Shown in pieces: positions 1 through 9,164 of a stretch of 64,000 nt of DNA; positions within the stretch are counted from its first letter, which is position 1, and each line of letters begins with the position of its first letter. A model generated the notes under the pieces. The model was not told where the DNA came from. It made no database searches and was given only the letters and a program-made list of their open reading frames with translations. The translations under genes and the position numbers were made by a program. This DNA comes from Paenibacillus polymyxa M1 (GTDB lineage Bacteria; Bacillota; Bacilli; Paenibacillales; Paenibacillaceae): contig NC_017542.1 in NCBI RefSeq assembly GCF_000237325.1, positions 4,480,001-4,544,000 of the forward strand, in the 5' to 3' direction.

Positions 1-894
1 ATGTTCTGCAAAGGAAGTATTCACAGGAGCATTCCCCCAATTCTGAGGAGATCCAATCCCCGGATACCACGAGTTCGGCATAGCATTTATTGGCGGACTG
101 TAATCAAATGCCGGTTGCTGTAATGGCCATGAGGAATTCTCCATCGGCTTCGAGCTGGTGCAGCCACAAAACTTTTCGGTTACGGGTTGCTTCTCGATAT
201 GAACTGGAAACTGCGGTTTAGGTGCAATCGGTTGGGTGACTATAGGTTGCATTTGTTGAGGTGGGGCAGGTTGAGTAATTATGGGCTGCAATTGAGGTGG
301 AGCAGGATTTACGGGCGCCATATTGACGGGTGCCATAGGAACTTCAGGCAGTTTTAATTCAGGAAGCTTAGGAGGATTCACTGTTTCTTTCGGCTGTGTC
401 ATTTCTTCTTTAGGACTAGGCATATTCTCCGGTTTAGGCTGTGTTAATTCCGCCTTGGGCTGGGTAAGCTCTTCCTTGGTTGGGGATTCAGGTTTAGGCT
501 GTGTCATCTCTTCTTTCACTGCGGTATTTTTCTTATTCACAGAAAGATCAGATACGCTTTCTTTGTAGTGTGGAATATTAACTGTTTCTCCAACCAAAAG
601 TGCATTCGGGTTTTTAAGCTGGGAATTGGCATCAATAATTAACTTAAGCGGTACATTCCACGCCTTGGACAACTTCCACAACGTATCACCTTGCTTAACT
701 TTGTGTTGATAGACCGTTGACGGCTGTGTTTCCATCGTAACAGGATCTGTCGGAATTTTGATTTTCTCGCCGATGCTCAACTGATTAGGGTCTGCCAATT
801 GGGGATTGGCGGCAATAACTTTCTCTAGTGTCACATTATACTTCTGTGCCAGTAAGTACAGAGTGTCACCTTTTTTGACGATGTGTATTTTCAC
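1..894 (-). CDS. safA: SafA-like spore-coat LysM protein (3' end outside window)
   Basis: The reading frame starts at GTG 894 behind an AGGAGG and is open through position 1, so the C-terminus is missing. Two LysM domains are visible, at about residues 2-48 (KKGDTLYLLAQKY) and 59-108 (KQGDTLWKLSKAW). LysM domains bind N-acetylglucosamine polymers such as cortex peptidoglycan. After residue 115 the protein becomes Pro/Gln/Lys-rich with repeated TQPK units and later a CGC cysteine cluster. In B. subtilis the LysM coat-morphogenesis gene safA lies close to pheA/obg, and here the gene follows ilvE of the same neighbourhood, so a SafA-like role in the spore coat is inferred. The LysM call is firm; the SafA assignment rests on position and architecture. 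Confidence 0.7.
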   Translation of the reverse strand, partial: MKIHIVKKGDTLYLLAQKYNVTLEKVIAANPQLADPNQLSIGEKIKIPTDPVTMETQPSTVYQHKVKQGDTLWKLSKAWNVPLKLIIDANSQLKNPNALLVGETVNIPHYKESVSDLSVNKKNTAVKEEMTQPKPESPTKEELTQPKAELTQPKPENMPSPKEEMTQPKETVNPPKLPELKLPEVPMAPVNMAPVNPAPPQLQPIITQPAPPQQMQPIVTQPIAPKPQFPVHIEKQPVTEKFCGCTSSKPMENSSWPLQQPAFDYSPPINAMPNSWYPGIGSPQNWGNAPVNTSFAEH

Positions 895-992
895 AGGTCA
901 CAAACCTCCTAGACTTTCGTTCGGGCGGGATAAACGCCCGGCTTCTGTTATTACATCCTATGCACCTCCCGGGCGAATGACCCCCTACAAAC

Positions 993-1042
993 AAAAAAAT
1001 CCTCTCAACCGAATACTCTTACAAGCATTCAGTCAAAAGGAT
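993..1042 (-). terminator. Rho-independent terminator after ilvE
   Basis: Read leftward, a 19-bp stem with several G-U pairs (arms about 1024-1042 and 1000-1018) is followed by seven T. It lies just past the ilvE stop and closes the amino-acid operon before the LysM gene. Confidence 0.75.
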
Positions 1043-1053
1043 CTCGTATTCTT

Positions 1054-1938
1054 TTAGTCCTGCCACACTTTATAGCCATCCTGATCCACAATCTTCCGGA
1101 ACTCGGCCAGGAGCTCTAAAGTCACTGGACCAGCAACACCGGAGCCGATCGTACGACCATCTACTTCATAAGCTGCAATCACTTCTGCAGCGGTTCCCGT
1201 AAAAAACACCTCATCCGCCACATATACATCATGCAATGTAAAAGGTTGCTCCTTAAGCGAATATCCAAGCTTGGCACACAAATCGATGATAGCATTACGT
1301 GTAATCCCCTCAAGCGCTCCCAAATAACAAGGCGGTGTATATAACACTCCATTTTTGACAATGAAAATGTTATCAGCAGAACCTTCCGTCACATATCCTT
1401 GGGAATTGAGCATAATAGCCTCACCTACACCAGCATAATTAGACTGGATCTTCACCAGGATATTGTTGAGGTAGTTCAATGATTTTATCTTTGGATTCAA
1501 AGCATCCGGGATGTTGCGACGTTGAGAGACAGAAATTGTCTTCAGACCTGTCAAATAAGCTTCTTCCGGATAAATGGCGAGCTGCTCGACAATAATGATG
1601 ACACTCGCCTTTGCACAACGAAGGGGATCCAAACCTAGATTTCCAGCACCCCGGGATACAACCAATCGGATATATCCATTGCGCATTTCGTTAAGACGAA
1701 TCGTTTCAGCCATTGCTTCCAACATTTCATCAGGAGACAACGGAATGTTCAACTGAATAGATTTCGCAGAATCATACAGCCGCTCTAAATGCTCCTTACA
1801 TTTAAAAATATTGCCGTTATAAATACGAATACCCTCAAATATACCGTCTCCGTACAGGAAACCATGATCATATACGGAAACCTTTGCGTTCTCCTTAGTC
1901 ACATGCTGTCCATCCAGATAGATCCATTGTTCTGCCAT
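1054..1938 (-). CDS. ilvE: Branched-chain amino acid aminotransferase
   Basis: PLP-dependent fold-IV aminotransferase that makes leucine, isoleucine and valine from their 2-oxo acids with glutamate. The family motif DHGFLYGDGIFEGIR lies near residues 24-38. The likely PLP lysine is Lys152 in KIKSLNYLNN, and a C-terminal EGITRN follows. ATG 1938 is chosen because GGAGG sits ten bases before it; an upstream GTG at 1947 would lie almost on the SD. At 294 residues it is the shorter IlvE class, close in size to D-amino-acid aminotransferases, which are the main alternative. It is the last gene of the pheB-hom-thrB-pheA-ilvE run, 8-17 bases after pheA depending on the start chosen, and is followed by a terminator. 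Confidence 0.88.
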   Translation of the reverse strand: MAEQWIYLDGQHVTKENAKVSVYDHGFLYGDGIFEGIRIYNGNIFKCKEHLERLYDSAKSIQLNIPLSPDEMLEAMAETIRLNEMRNGYIRLVVSRGAGNLGLDPLRCAKASVIIIVEQLAIYPEEAYLTGLKTISVSQRRNIPDALNPKIKSLNYLNNILVKIQSNYAGVGEAIMLNSQGYVTEGSADNIFIVKNGVLYTPPCYLGALEGITRNAIIDLCAKLGYSLKEQPFTLHDVYVADEVFFTGTAAEVIAAYEVDGRTIGSGVAGPVTLELLAEFRKIVDQDGYKVWQD

Positions 1939-1955
1939 TACAACCACACCTCCGA

Positions 1956-2855
1956 TTAATGTTCCTTCAAAATAGGTTCGATTGCTGCTTCAACATACTT
2001 GTAGCTTGGATAAGAGCCAAGAATACGTACATGGCACCCCAAAGCCTCGATCTCTGCAAAGGCTGCCGGAAGCAAAACGGAATGCAGAGATTCCAGAACT
2101 TCAATGTAAAAATAATAATTCCCCAATTGCTTTTTGGTCGGACGCGATTCAATACGAGACAGATTTAACCTGCGCCATGCAAATGCGGATAAAACCTGAT
2201 GCAGCGCTCCTGGGAAATCCTGCGGCGGCGTAACCAGAATACTGGTTCGCTGGCCTTCAGGCGTACGCGGGAACCTTACAGGTTGATGTCCAATCAAGAC
2301 AAAGCGGGTGAAATTGTTATCATGATCCGTCACTTTGCTGGCCAAAATATCTAATCCGTGTTTGATAGCCGCAAGCTTGGTTCCAAGTGCGGTCCAACCT
2401 TTACCTGGGTTATGTTTAACAATTTCGACGGCCTCTGCCGTACTTCCTGCACTCTCCAGCTCGGCTTGAGGAGCGAAAGTTTGTATGAATTCTTTACATT
2501 GGGGAAGCGCTACAGGATGGGACATAATTTTGACCACTTTGCTCAAATCAAGCTTGTCCTGATCCCCGAGAAATTCACTACGATGTCCAATAAGATTTTG
2601 AATTGAAGGATATACCCATTCCGCCTGCATTGGAATGTCTACCTCATGCACAAGCCAGTCCATATGCAAACTTACAGAGCCATCAATCGTATTTTCTATA
2701 GGAATTACACTATAGTCTGCCTGTCCCTTGTCTATTGCCTGAAATACGTCTGCTATATGCTTGTAAAACAGTAGTTCACAGGGTGTATCTCCTAACAAAT
2801 ATTTAATTGCTTCATGAGAAACAGTCCCCTCAGGAAGAAGTGCAATTCGCATCAT
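1956..2855 (-). CDS. pheA: Prephenate dehydratase
   Basis: Converts prephenate to phenylpyruvate in phenylalanine synthesis. The catalytic domain shows IPIENTIDGS (51-60), SHPVALPQC (112-120) and the TRF triad (183-185). The C-terminal ACT domain carries GALH (216-219) and ESRP (236-239), the motifs used for phenylalanine feedback binding. The ATG overlaps the thrB stop by 4 bases, so translation is probably coupled. An AGGGGA lies just upstream. Length (299) is normal for the monofunctional Gram-positive enzyme without a chorismate mutase domain. Confidence 0.95.
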   Translation of the reverse strand: MMRIALLPEGTVSHEAIKYLLGDTPCELLFYKHIADVFQAIDKGQADYSVIPIENTIDGSVSLHMDWLVHEVDIPMQAEWVYPSIQNLIGHRSEFLGDQDKLDLSKVVKIMSHPVALPQCKEFIQTFAPQAELESAGSTAEAVEIVKHNPGKGWTALGTKLAAIKHGLDILASKVTDHDNNFTRFVLIGHQPVRFPRTPEGQRTSILVTPPQDFPGALHQVLSAFAWRRLNLSRIESRPTKKQLGNYYFYIEVLESLHSVLLPAAFAEIEALGCHVRILGSYPSYKYVEAAIEPILKEH

Positions 2856-3820
2856 ATCGTAAGTTCCCCTTTAATCATATCCATAAAAGGGTGTGTATTC
2901 CCTTCCGTATATACTTTAGCCCCTTCAATCTCCGGGCGCAAATTTAAAACAGACGCCGTGATCCCTTCTTTGTTCATTGTCTCCGTTAAATACTGTTCAA
3001 GCTCCGCTTTACGATTTTCCCGTTGATCCGTCAATGCCAGCAATGTCGGTCCAGCACCGCTAAGGGCCACGCCCAATGCACCATAATGGTACGCATTCTG
3101 TAGGATCTCTGTCATACCCGGTACAAGTGCCGCGCGGTAAGGCTGATGAAGCTGATCACGCATCGCTTCGGCGATTAGATCTGTTCGCCCCGATGCCAAT
3201 GCCGCTACCAGCATTGAAGCATGGCTAATATTATATACAGCATCCTTCAAGGATACATGGGTAGGCAGGACCTCTCTGGCCTTCGACGTGGACAGTTGAA
3301 AATCTGGAATAACTACCATTACCTCTAGATTAGCATCCGGTTCAATCCGTAAGTGCTTGGCATGTTTGCCATCCCACACGGCAGTAATAATACCGCCAAA
3401 CAAAGAGGCCCCGACATTGTCCGGATGCTTTTCAATAGCGCTTGCCATATCAAATAGCTTGGAATCCGACAGGGGCGAGCCAATCAGCGTATTAGCAGCC
3501 ACCAAGGCACCTACAATAGCGGAAGCGCTACTGCCCAAACCACGGGTAAGCGGAATATCCGAGTACATCGAAATTTCCAGCTCAGGAACAGATACACCTG
3601 CTTCACGAAAAACCATTTGTGCTACCTTGTAAATCAAATTGGTTTTATCTTGGGGAACGCCATTCATTTGATCCCCGTACAGATGGAAAGCTGTCTGCTC
3701 GGCCTCTTTTAATTCAATCCATGCGTATAGAGACAACGCCATGCCCAATGTATCAAAGCCAGGTCCTAGGTTAGCCGTACTCGCAGGCACGCGCACTCTT
3801 GCTGTTTTCAAAACGGTCAT
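2852..3820 (-). CDS. thrB: Homoserine kinase
   Basis: GHMP-family kinase that phosphorylates homoserine with ATP on the way to threonine. The glycine/serine-rich ATP loop PLTRGLGSSASA is at 90-101, and the N-terminal PASTANLGPGFD substrate motif is at 12-23. ATG 3820 has AGGAGG ten bases upstream. It follows hom by 27 bases and overlaps pheA by 4. Threonine synthase (thrC), which usually sits between hom and thrB in Bacillus, is not in this run. Confidence 0.95.
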   Translation of the reverse strand: MTVLKTARVRVPASTANLGPGFDTLGMALSLYAWIELKEAEQTAFHLYGDQMNGVPQDKTNLIYKVAQMVFREAGVSVPELEISMYSDIPLTRGLGSSASAIVGALVAANTLIGSPLSDSKLFDMASAIEKHPDNVGASLFGGIITAVWDGKHAKHLRIEPDANLEVMVVIPDFQLSTSKAREVLPTHVSLKDAVYNISHASMLVAALASGRTDLIAEAMRDQLHQPYRAALVPGMTEILQNAYHYGALGVALSGAGPTLLALTDQRENRKAELEQYLTETMNKEGITASVLNLRPEIEGAKVYTEGNTHPFMDMIKGELTI

Positions 3821-3847
3821 ACAGATGATTCCTCCTGCTTTTATTAA

Positions 3848-5134
3848 CTATCCCTCTACCCGATATACACTCTTGATGCGGCGAATCACGTCCAAAGTTT
3901 CAAAATGCTCCAAAACCTTTTTCATACTTGCTTTACTAGCTAAATGAGTCACGATAATAATCTCAGCATCGGGATTAGTCTCATTCGGCTGCTGCACGAC
4001 AGATGCCAAACTGACATTGAATTCAGCAAATACCTGCGTAATCTGTGCCAATACCCCTGCTTTATCATCTACGTGTAAAAGCACGAAATTTTTGAAATAC
4101 ACGTCTTCGTCATTGCAAATTTTTTTAGGATTGTAGGGTACGATTGCTTTTAGCCCATTTACGCCAAGTTTGAGGTTTTTCACTACAGCTACCAGGTCAG
4201 CCACTACTGATGTAGCTGTTGGCATTTCGCCTGCACCTGCACCATAAAACATGGTTTCTCCCACTGCTTCACCATGTACATAAACTGCGTTGAATACCCC
4301 GTTCACCGATGCCAATGGATGCTGCTTGCGCACCATAGTCGGCTGAACATTAATCGTAAATTCATCACCTTGGCGTTCTGCAATACCAAGCAACTTCATT
4401 TGATATCCTAGTTTTTTAGCAAAGGCAATATCTTCACTGGTTACCTTTGAAATACCGCTCACGCTTACATCCTTGAGCTCTACATTAGAGCGGAAACCAA
4501 GGGTTCCCAGTATTGCCATCTTGCGCGCCGCATCCAATCCTTCGACATCTGAGGTCGGATCAGATTCTGCGTATCCAAGTTCTTGAGCTTCCCTAAGAAC
4601 CTCCTCGTACGAGGCTCCTTCCTGACTCATTTTAGTTAAAATAAAGTTTGTTGTACCGTTCACAATCCCCATAATGCGGGTAATACGGTCAGAGGAGAAC
4701 CCTTCAATGAGTGTACGAATGATCGGGATACCGCCTGCCACACTAGCCTCATAAAAAATATCACATTGTTTTTCCTGTGCTTTTGCCAATACTTCAGAAC
4801 CGTGCAATGCCATTAAGTCCTTGTTGGCTGTCACAATGTGTTTGCCTCTCTCTAGCGCTTCTAGAATGTACTCCTTCGTCTGATCAATCCCACCCATGAC
4901 TTCGATAATCACATCAATTTCAGGGTCTCGAATGACTTCCCACGGGTCCTCAGTAAGTTTGGCGGTGTCTACTTCTATGGAACGATACTTATCTATGTTT
5001 TTTACAGCTATTTTTTCAATGATGATCGGTGAACCTACTTGTCTGCTCAAGTCTTCCTGATTGCCCTCAACGATTCGAACGACTCCCGTACCTACAGTCC
5101 CTAAGCCTAACAATCCTACTTTGACCGGTTTCAT
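3848..5134 (-). CDS. hom: Homoserine dehydrogenase
   Basis: NAD(P)H-dependent reduction of aspartate semialdehyde to homoserine, the branch point to threonine and methionine. The Rossmann motif GLLGLGTVGTG is at 7-17, the catalytic-domain GGIPIIRT is in the middle, and a C-terminal ACT domain from about residue 350 (LHVDDKAGVLAQI) suits end-product control. AGGAGGGG sits in front of ATG 5134. At 428 residues it is the usual size for the monofunctional enzyme. It is the second gene of the operon, 43 bases after the ACT-domain gene. Confidence 0.95.
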   Translation of the reverse strand: MKPVKVGLLGLGTVGTGVVRIVEGNQEDLSRQVGSPIIIEKIAVKNIDKYRSIEVDTAKLTEDPWEVIRDPEIDVIIEVMGGIDQTKEYILEALERGKHIVTANKDLMALHGSEVLAKAQEKQCDIFYEASVAGGIPIIRTLIEGFSSDRITRIMGIVNGTTNFILTKMSQEGASYEEVLREAQELGYAESDPTSDVEGLDAARKMAILGTLGFRSNVELKDVSVSGISKVTSEDIAFAKKLGYQMKLLGIAERQGDEFTINVQPTMVRKQHPLASVNGVFNAVYVHGEAVGETMFYGAGAGEMPTATSVVADLVAVVKNLKLGVNGLKAIVPYNPKKICNDEDVYFKNFVLLHVDDKAGVLAQITQVFAEFNVSLASVVQQPNETNPDAEIIIVTHLASKASMKKVLEHFETLDVIRRIKSVYRVEG

Positions 5135-5177
5135 CCATTCCCCTCCTGCTAACTTTTATCTAACGAACTGTATCGCC

Positions 5178-5615
5178 TCAGCCTTGCCCAATCAGGCGGA
5201 CCCGCTTGACTCCAGAAATGCTTTCCAAGCCCTCCAGCAGAACACCCAATTCATCACTAAGCCTGGACATTTCGACTGAGATAACTACATTGGCTCTACC
5301 TTGCAGTGGAATACTTTGCTGGATCGTCAGCACATTACCTCCGTAATCCGCCACTCTGCCGAGCACCCTGGACAGCATGCCGGATTGATGCTCTAGATCG
5401 ATAGAGATATTGACAATTCGCTCACGCTCCAACTGGTTAACCAAATGTATGCCATCTTTATATTTATAAAAGGCGCTTCGGCTTAGCCCAACTTGCTCCA
5501 CAGCATCATGTACGGTTTTAACATCTCCCGAAGCCAGCAGCAGTTTTACCTGTATGGTCTTAACAATAGCTTCAGGCAAAATATCTTCCCGTACCAAGTA
5601 ATAGCGCTCTTTCAA
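5178..5615 (-). CDS. pheB: ACT-domain protein PheB (UPF0735)
   Basis: A 145-residue protein with an N-terminal helix-turn-helix-like stretch (VHDAVEQVGLSRSAFYKYKDG, here about 36-56; last residue omitted from any motif claim) and a C-terminal ACT domain (about 70-140). It matches the PheB family found beside pheA in Bacillus, earlier misread as a chorismate mutase. The precise role is not established; amino-acid-responsive regulation is inferred. The start is TTG 5615, behind GAGGAGAGG. It is the first gene of the operon and sits just downstream of a good promoter. Confidence 0.85.
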   Translation of the reverse strand: MKERYYLVREDILPEAIVKTIQVKLLLASGDVKTVHDAVEQVGLSRSAFYKYKDGIHLVNQLERERIVNISIDLEHQSGMLSRVLGRVADYGGNVLTIQQSIPLQGRANVVISVEMSRLSDELGVLLEGLESISGVKRVRLIGQG

Positions 5616-5657
5616 GAACGTCCTCTCCTCAAAGACTTATGTTTTTGTATAGAGGAC

Positions 5658-5686
5658 ATTATATCTAAACTCATGAAAATCGGCAA
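5658..5686 (-). promoter_or_regulatory. Promoter of the pheB-hom-thrB-pheA-ilvE operon
   Basis: Leftward TTGCCG (5681-5686), a 17-base spacer and TATAAT (5658-5663), a close match to a vegetative sigma-A promoter. It lies between the obgE terminator and the pheB start. Confidence 0.7.
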
Positions 5687-5696
5687 GCTAACAATA

Positions 5697-5748
5697 CAAA
5701 AAAACGGCTACTGCCTTCTATAGAATTCCCTATAGTACAGTAACCGTT
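5697..5748 (-). terminator. Terminator after obgE
   Basis: Stem of ten pairs (5738-5747 with 5704-5713, one G-U), with a second inner CTATAG/CTATAG pairing, followed leftward by a run of seven T. It separates the rplU-obgE operon from the amino-acid operon. Confidence 0.85.
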
Positions 5749-5773
5749 CAGGTTTTAAAGCTTTATTTAATTT

Positions 5774-7084
5774 TTAGTAGTAGCTGCTGCCTTCTACGAA
5801 TTCGAACTCGAAATCAGCGATGCGTACAGATGTACCATCTGTGGCACCACGTTTGCGTAGCTCAGCATCCACACCCATATGACGCAATGTTCTTGCTAAT
5901 TTCAAGATGGCATCATGCGAATTCATCTGCATGCGCTTCATCATGCGCTCAATTTTGGGGCTGTGCACCACGAATGTGTCGTTTTCACGTACAATCGTAA
6001 AGCCCTCGTCTTCGGCCGTATCCAACTTAAATACCTTGCGTTCATTGACTTCTGCTACTTCCTCAACAACCGGCTCGTCCGGTATTTGATCCAACAGATC
6101 AGCAGCCCGATAGAGCAGTTCCTTTACACCCTGACGTGTCAGAGAGGAAATAGGCATGATTTCAAGGTCAGGACGTATCGTAGCAATCTGCTCTTTGAAG
6201 TGAGCAAGATTTTCTTCAGCTTCCGGCATATCCATTTTATTGGCCGCCACAATTTGTGGACGCTCAGCCAGAGCTGCATTATATTGCTTTAATTCATCGT
6301 TTATTTTGGTCCAGTCTTCAAACGGGTCACGTCCTTCAGAGCCGGCCATATCCACAACATGGATAATAATTCGCGTCCGCTCAATGTGCCGCAGGAATTC
6401 ATGGCCCAGTCCAGTACCTTCATGGGCTCCTTCAATCAAACCAGGCAAATCGGCCATCACAAAGTTCCGCTGATCGCCCACATCCACGACGCCCAGATTT
6501 GGGGTAATCGTTGTAAAGTGGTATGCGCCAATTTTGGGTTTTGCAGAAGATACAACTGACAACAAGGTAGACTTTCCTACACTAGGAAATCCGACCAAGC
6601 CTACGTCAGCCATCACTTTTAACTCAAGCGTAATATAACGTTCTTGCCCCTCCGCACCGTTTTCAGCCAATTCAGGCGCTGGATTACTCGGTGTTGCAAA
6701 ACGAATATTGCCGCGTCCTCCGCGTCCTCCTTTAGCTACAACGACCTGTTGGCCATGACGAGTCATATCTGCCAGTACTTCACCTGTGTCATCATCCATG
6801 ATAACTGTGCCCGGTGGTATACGGACAATCATGTGCTCAGCGTTGGCTCCGTGTTGGCTTTTGTTGCGACCTTTTACCCCACGCTGGGCTTTAAAATGCC
6901 GTTGGTACCGAAAATCCATCAAGGTACGCAAACCCTCATCTACACGAAAAATTACATCTCCACCGTTCCCTCCGTCACCACCAGCTGGGCCGCCATTAGG
7001 AACATATTTTTCACGGCGAAACGCAATTAATCCGTCTCCACCGTCACCGCCTTTAACAAAAATCTTCGCTTTATCTACAAACAT
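5774..7084 (-). CDS. obgE: GTPase ObgE/CgtA
   Basis: Ribosome-associated GTPase needed for 50S assembly and, in B. subtilis, for sporulation and the general stress response. The glycine-rich Obg fold occupies about 1-157. The G domain has GFPSVGKS (165-172), [16 protein letters not shown] and SSLTRQG. A C-terminal OCT domain completes the 436 residues. ATG 7084 is chosen because AAGGAAGGTG precedes it and the protein then begins with the conserved MFVDKAKI; the frame is open 30 codons further but that part overlaps the end of spo0B. It follows spo0B by 13 bases, the arrangement known from B. subtilis. Confidence 0.97.
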   Translation of the reverse strand: MFVDKAKIFVKGGDGGDGLIAFRREKYVPNGGPAGGDGGNGGDVIFRVDEGLRTLMDFRYQRHFKAQRGVKGRNKSQHGANAEHMIVRIPPGTVIMDDDTGEVLADMTRHGQQVVVAKGGRGGRGNIRFATPSNPAPELAENGAEGQERYITLELKVMADVGLVGFPSVGKSTLLSVVSSAKPKIGAYHFTTITPNLGVVDVGDQRNFVMADLPGLIEGAHEGTGLGHEFLRHIERTRIIIHVVDMAGSEGRDPFEDWTKINDELKQYNAALAERPQIVAANKMDMPEAEENLAHFKEQIATIRPDLEIMPISSLTRQGVKELLYRAADLLDQIPDEPVVEEVAEVNERKVFKLDTAEDEGFTIVRENDTFVVHSPKIERMMKRMQMNSHDAILKLARTLRHMGVDAELRKRGATDGTSVRIADFEFEFVEGSSYY

Positions 7085-7097
7085 GGTTACACCTTCC

Positions 7098-7835
7098 TTA
7101 TGTCTGGCACTGCATTCGAATTTGAAGCATATCGCCCGTAGGGAGCTTCTCTGTTCGAAGGCGTTCACTTCCAAGTACGGATCTGACCTGCTTTAGTATA
7201 TTTAAATCGGCAGGTATGTCACTTCCTTCAAACCGGACGATAACATCATCCTGATCCATACCGAAATAAAGTGTCAATCTGCGCACTTCTCCCCAGGACG
7301 ACCGGCCCCCGCCATATTGATACGCACGCACCGTTTGTATGACAGCCGAGGCAAGCGACTCGCCGTCTTCGGGAGACATGACAGCGTCTAACTTTAAATC
7401 CTCCTCAACCTGTACCGACAATTGTAAATTTCCGGCGTTCACGCGAAAAGACTGCAAATAAAACACCAGCGAGGGAATACCCAGCTTAGATATTTTACTG
7501 TCTTCCGACACCCGCCCCTTTATTGTTTCCACATAAGCAGCTGATTTATCATGCTTATTCATACGAATATAGCCATAAAGCACCTGTAAATCATTCATCC
7601 AGTCATGCCGATGATGGTTAAGCGTTGCTATCGCTGTACGCTCAAAAGAACGCAAAGCAGCTTTCCGCTCATGTTCAACCTGTCTATGTGTATACCACAT
7701 ACCAAAACAAGCAGCAGCTACAGCCCACACAGCTAGTATGATAATCGTTAATGCTTTGGGATAGAGCAGTGAAAAAACCAAAGGAATCAGAATGGAACCC
7801 AACGCCAGATAAGGCGCTCTTTTCCGCTGGAACAT
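7098..7835 (-). CDS. spo0B: Spo0B-like sporulation phosphotransferase with membrane anchor
   Basis: The helix 70-95 carries [10 protein letters not shown], the Spo0B phospho-acceptor motif, with His77 as the expected phosphorylated residue that passes phosphate from Spo0F to Spo0A. The rest (about 100-240) resembles a degenerate histidine-kinase ATPase-like domain without clear nucleotide motifs. Unlike the soluble 192-residue B. subtilis protein, this one is 245 residues long and starts with two hydrophobic segments (about 8-24 and 28-48), so it may be membrane-bound. Its position directly before obgE and after rpmA is the classic spo0B locus. Confidence 0.88.
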   Translation of the reverse strand: MFQRKRAPYLALGSILIPLVFSLLYPKALTIIILAVWAVAAACFGMWYTHRQVEHERKAALRSFERTAIATLNHHRHDWMNDLQVLYGYIRMNKHDKSAAYVETIKGRVSEDSKISKLGIPSLVFYLQSFRVNAGNLQLSVQVEEDLKLDAVMSPEDGESLASAVIQTVRAYQYGGGRSSWGEVRRLTLYFGMDQDDVIVRFEGSDIPADLNILKQVRSVLGSERLRTEKLPTGDMLQIRMQCQT

Positions 7836-7927
7836 GGCTTCTCTCCGTTCTGCGATAATTAAATGGACTAGTCAACAACCTTTATCCAGTATAGCACAGA
7901 CTAACTTTCCAGTTCATTACCATCATG

Positions 7928-7961
7928 CAAAAAAGCCTCCGACAAAAGTGCCGGAGGCTTT
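7928..7961 (-). terminator. Terminator between rpmA and spo0B
   Basis: Seven-pair GC-rich stem GCCTCCG/CGGAGGC (7952-7958 with 7935-7941) followed leftward by six T. It probably lowers transcription of spo0B-obgE relative to the ribosomal protein genes. Confidence 0.85.
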
Positions 7962-7981
7962 TCAGCGTGTCTAAGCCGCTA

Positions 7982-8299
7982 TTAAGCTTCTACAGTAGCT
8001 GCTACTGGAGCAACGTCGATCGGGTAGATGCTCACCTTTTTGCGATCACGGCCCCAACGTTCGAACTTCACAACGCCGTCCACTTTCGCGAACAGAGTGT
8101 CGTCCTTACCGATGCCCACGTTCGTGCCCGGGTGAATTTTCGTTCCGCGTTGACGAACCAAGATGCTACCGCCGGTAACTGCTTGACCGTCAGCACGTTT
8201 CACTCCAAGACGTTTCGATCTGCTGTCACGTCCGTTTTTTGTGGAACCTACACCTTTTTTCGATGCGAATAACTGAAGATCCAATGTCAATTTCAACAT
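7982..8299 (-). CDS. rpmA: Ribosomal protein L27 (with cleavable N-terminus)
   Basis: 50S subunit protein near the peptidyl-transferase centre. Residues 1-11 end in LQLF and are followed by [15 protein letters not shown], the mature L27 start. Firmicute L27 carries such an extension, which the protease Prp removes after LQLF; the prp gene is the immediate upstream neighbour here. Length (105) is normal. Confidence 0.97.
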   Translation of the reverse strand: MLKLTLDLQLFASKKGVGSTKNGRDSRSKRLGVKRADGQAVTGGSILVRQRGTKIHPGTNVGIGKDDTLFAKVDGVVKFERWGRDRKKVSIYPIDVAPVAATVEA

Positions 8300-8304
8300 G
8301 ATGT

Positions 8305-8643
8305 CTACCTCCTTCTTTGTTTATTTTCTATTTGAATATACTTACCGTATGATTCAGCAATGCTTGTCAGCATAATCACCATGGACTCCAACAACAGTTG
8401 GACCTGTGCGTTCGCATCATGATAATTTTCAGGAGAAAGATACGCGCTTAAAAAGCCGTTTTCCATTTCCGTTTCCATTTCAACGTCCGTAAGAGCTACA
8501 ATCGAATTGACAGTTCCTACTGTTACCGCTGAAACACCAGCACATACGATATCCTCGCCAGATTTGGCAAAATTCGCATGACCTTTAACAGAAAACCCCT
8601 GTATGCTGCCATCCTCCAGCCGTATAATACGCACGATAATCAA
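8305..8643 (-). CDS. prp: Ribosomal-processing cysteine protease Prp
   Basis: A 112-residue protein (YsxB family) with the catalytic pair His22 in [18 protein letters not shown] and Cys34, the same positions as in Staphylococcus aureus Prp. It removes the N-terminal peptide of L27. It lies between rplU and rpmA, five bases from rpmA, consistent with co-expression with its substrate. Confidence 0.93.
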   Translation of the reverse strand: MIIVRIIRLEDGSIQGFSVKGHANFAKSGEDIVCAGVSAVTVGTVNSIVALTDVEMETEMENGFLSAYLSPENYHDANAQVQLLLESMVIMLTSIAESYGKYIQIENKQRRR

Positions 8644-8656
8644 TTATCGCACCCTC

Positions 8657-8968
8657 TTACGCTTGGATTTTTTCAATCGTCACTTTCGTGTACGGTTGAC
8701 GATGACCTTGCTTCACATGGTAGTTCTTTTTAGGTTTGTATTTGTATACAACGACCTTTTGACCTTGACCATGCTTCTCAACTTTAGCTGTTACAGAAGC
8801 TCCAGAAAGAAGCGGTGTACCTGCTGTCAAGCCATTGTCGCCGGACACTGCCAGAACACGATCGAACGTTACAGTTTCACCATCATTAGCTTCCAACTTC
8901 TCGATGAACAATACATCGCCCTCTTGAACTTTGTATTGCTTACCACCAGTTTCGATAATTGCGTACAT
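8657..8968 (-). CDS. rplU: Ribosomal protein L21
   Basis: 50S protein that binds 23S rRNA and neighbours L20. The sequence begins [18 protein letters not shown] and keeps the C-terminal [18 protein letters not shown] block typical of L21. It is 103 residues, full length. It is the first gene of rplU-prp-rpmA and has an AAGGAGG eight or so bases upstream. A structured leader and a near-consensus promoter precede it. Confidence 0.97.
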   Translation of the reverse strand: MYAIIETGGKQYKVQEGDVLFIEKLEANDGETVTFDRVLAVSGDNGLTAGTPLLSGASVTAKVEKHGQGQKVVVYKYKPKKNYHVKQGHRQPYTKVTIEKIQA

Positions 8969-9093
8969 TTGCTTGCACCTCCTTATGTCTCAGACTCGCC
9001 TAATTGCAGGTGGCAGTTTCCTTAGGATACTGCACTTCAGTACCTGATTGGAGCGGTTACAGCATGTGCAGCCAATCTTACGCATCACACATA
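8969..9093 (-). promoter_or_regulatory. L21-type leader RNA (candidate)
   Basis: About 125 untranslated bases between the promoter and rplU. They contain the pairing GCAGT...ACTGC around TCCTAAGGA, and other short stems. Bacilli carry a conserved L21 leader in this position thought to mediate autogenous control. The position fits well; the fold has not been checked against the family model. Confidence 0.5.
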
Positions 9094-9100
9094 CTAAATG

Positions 9101-9129
9101 ATTATAGCACAAGCTTCGTACACATTCAA
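9101..9129 (-). promoter_or_regulatory. Promoter of rplU-prp-rpmA(-spo0B-obgE)
   Basis: TTGAAT (9124-9129), a 17-base spacer and a perfect TATAAT (9101-9106), read leftward. It is one of the strongest-looking promoters in the window. Confidence 0.8.
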
Positions 9130-9164
9130 CCTTTAGTTTTGAAATAATTTTGATTACGCACGTT

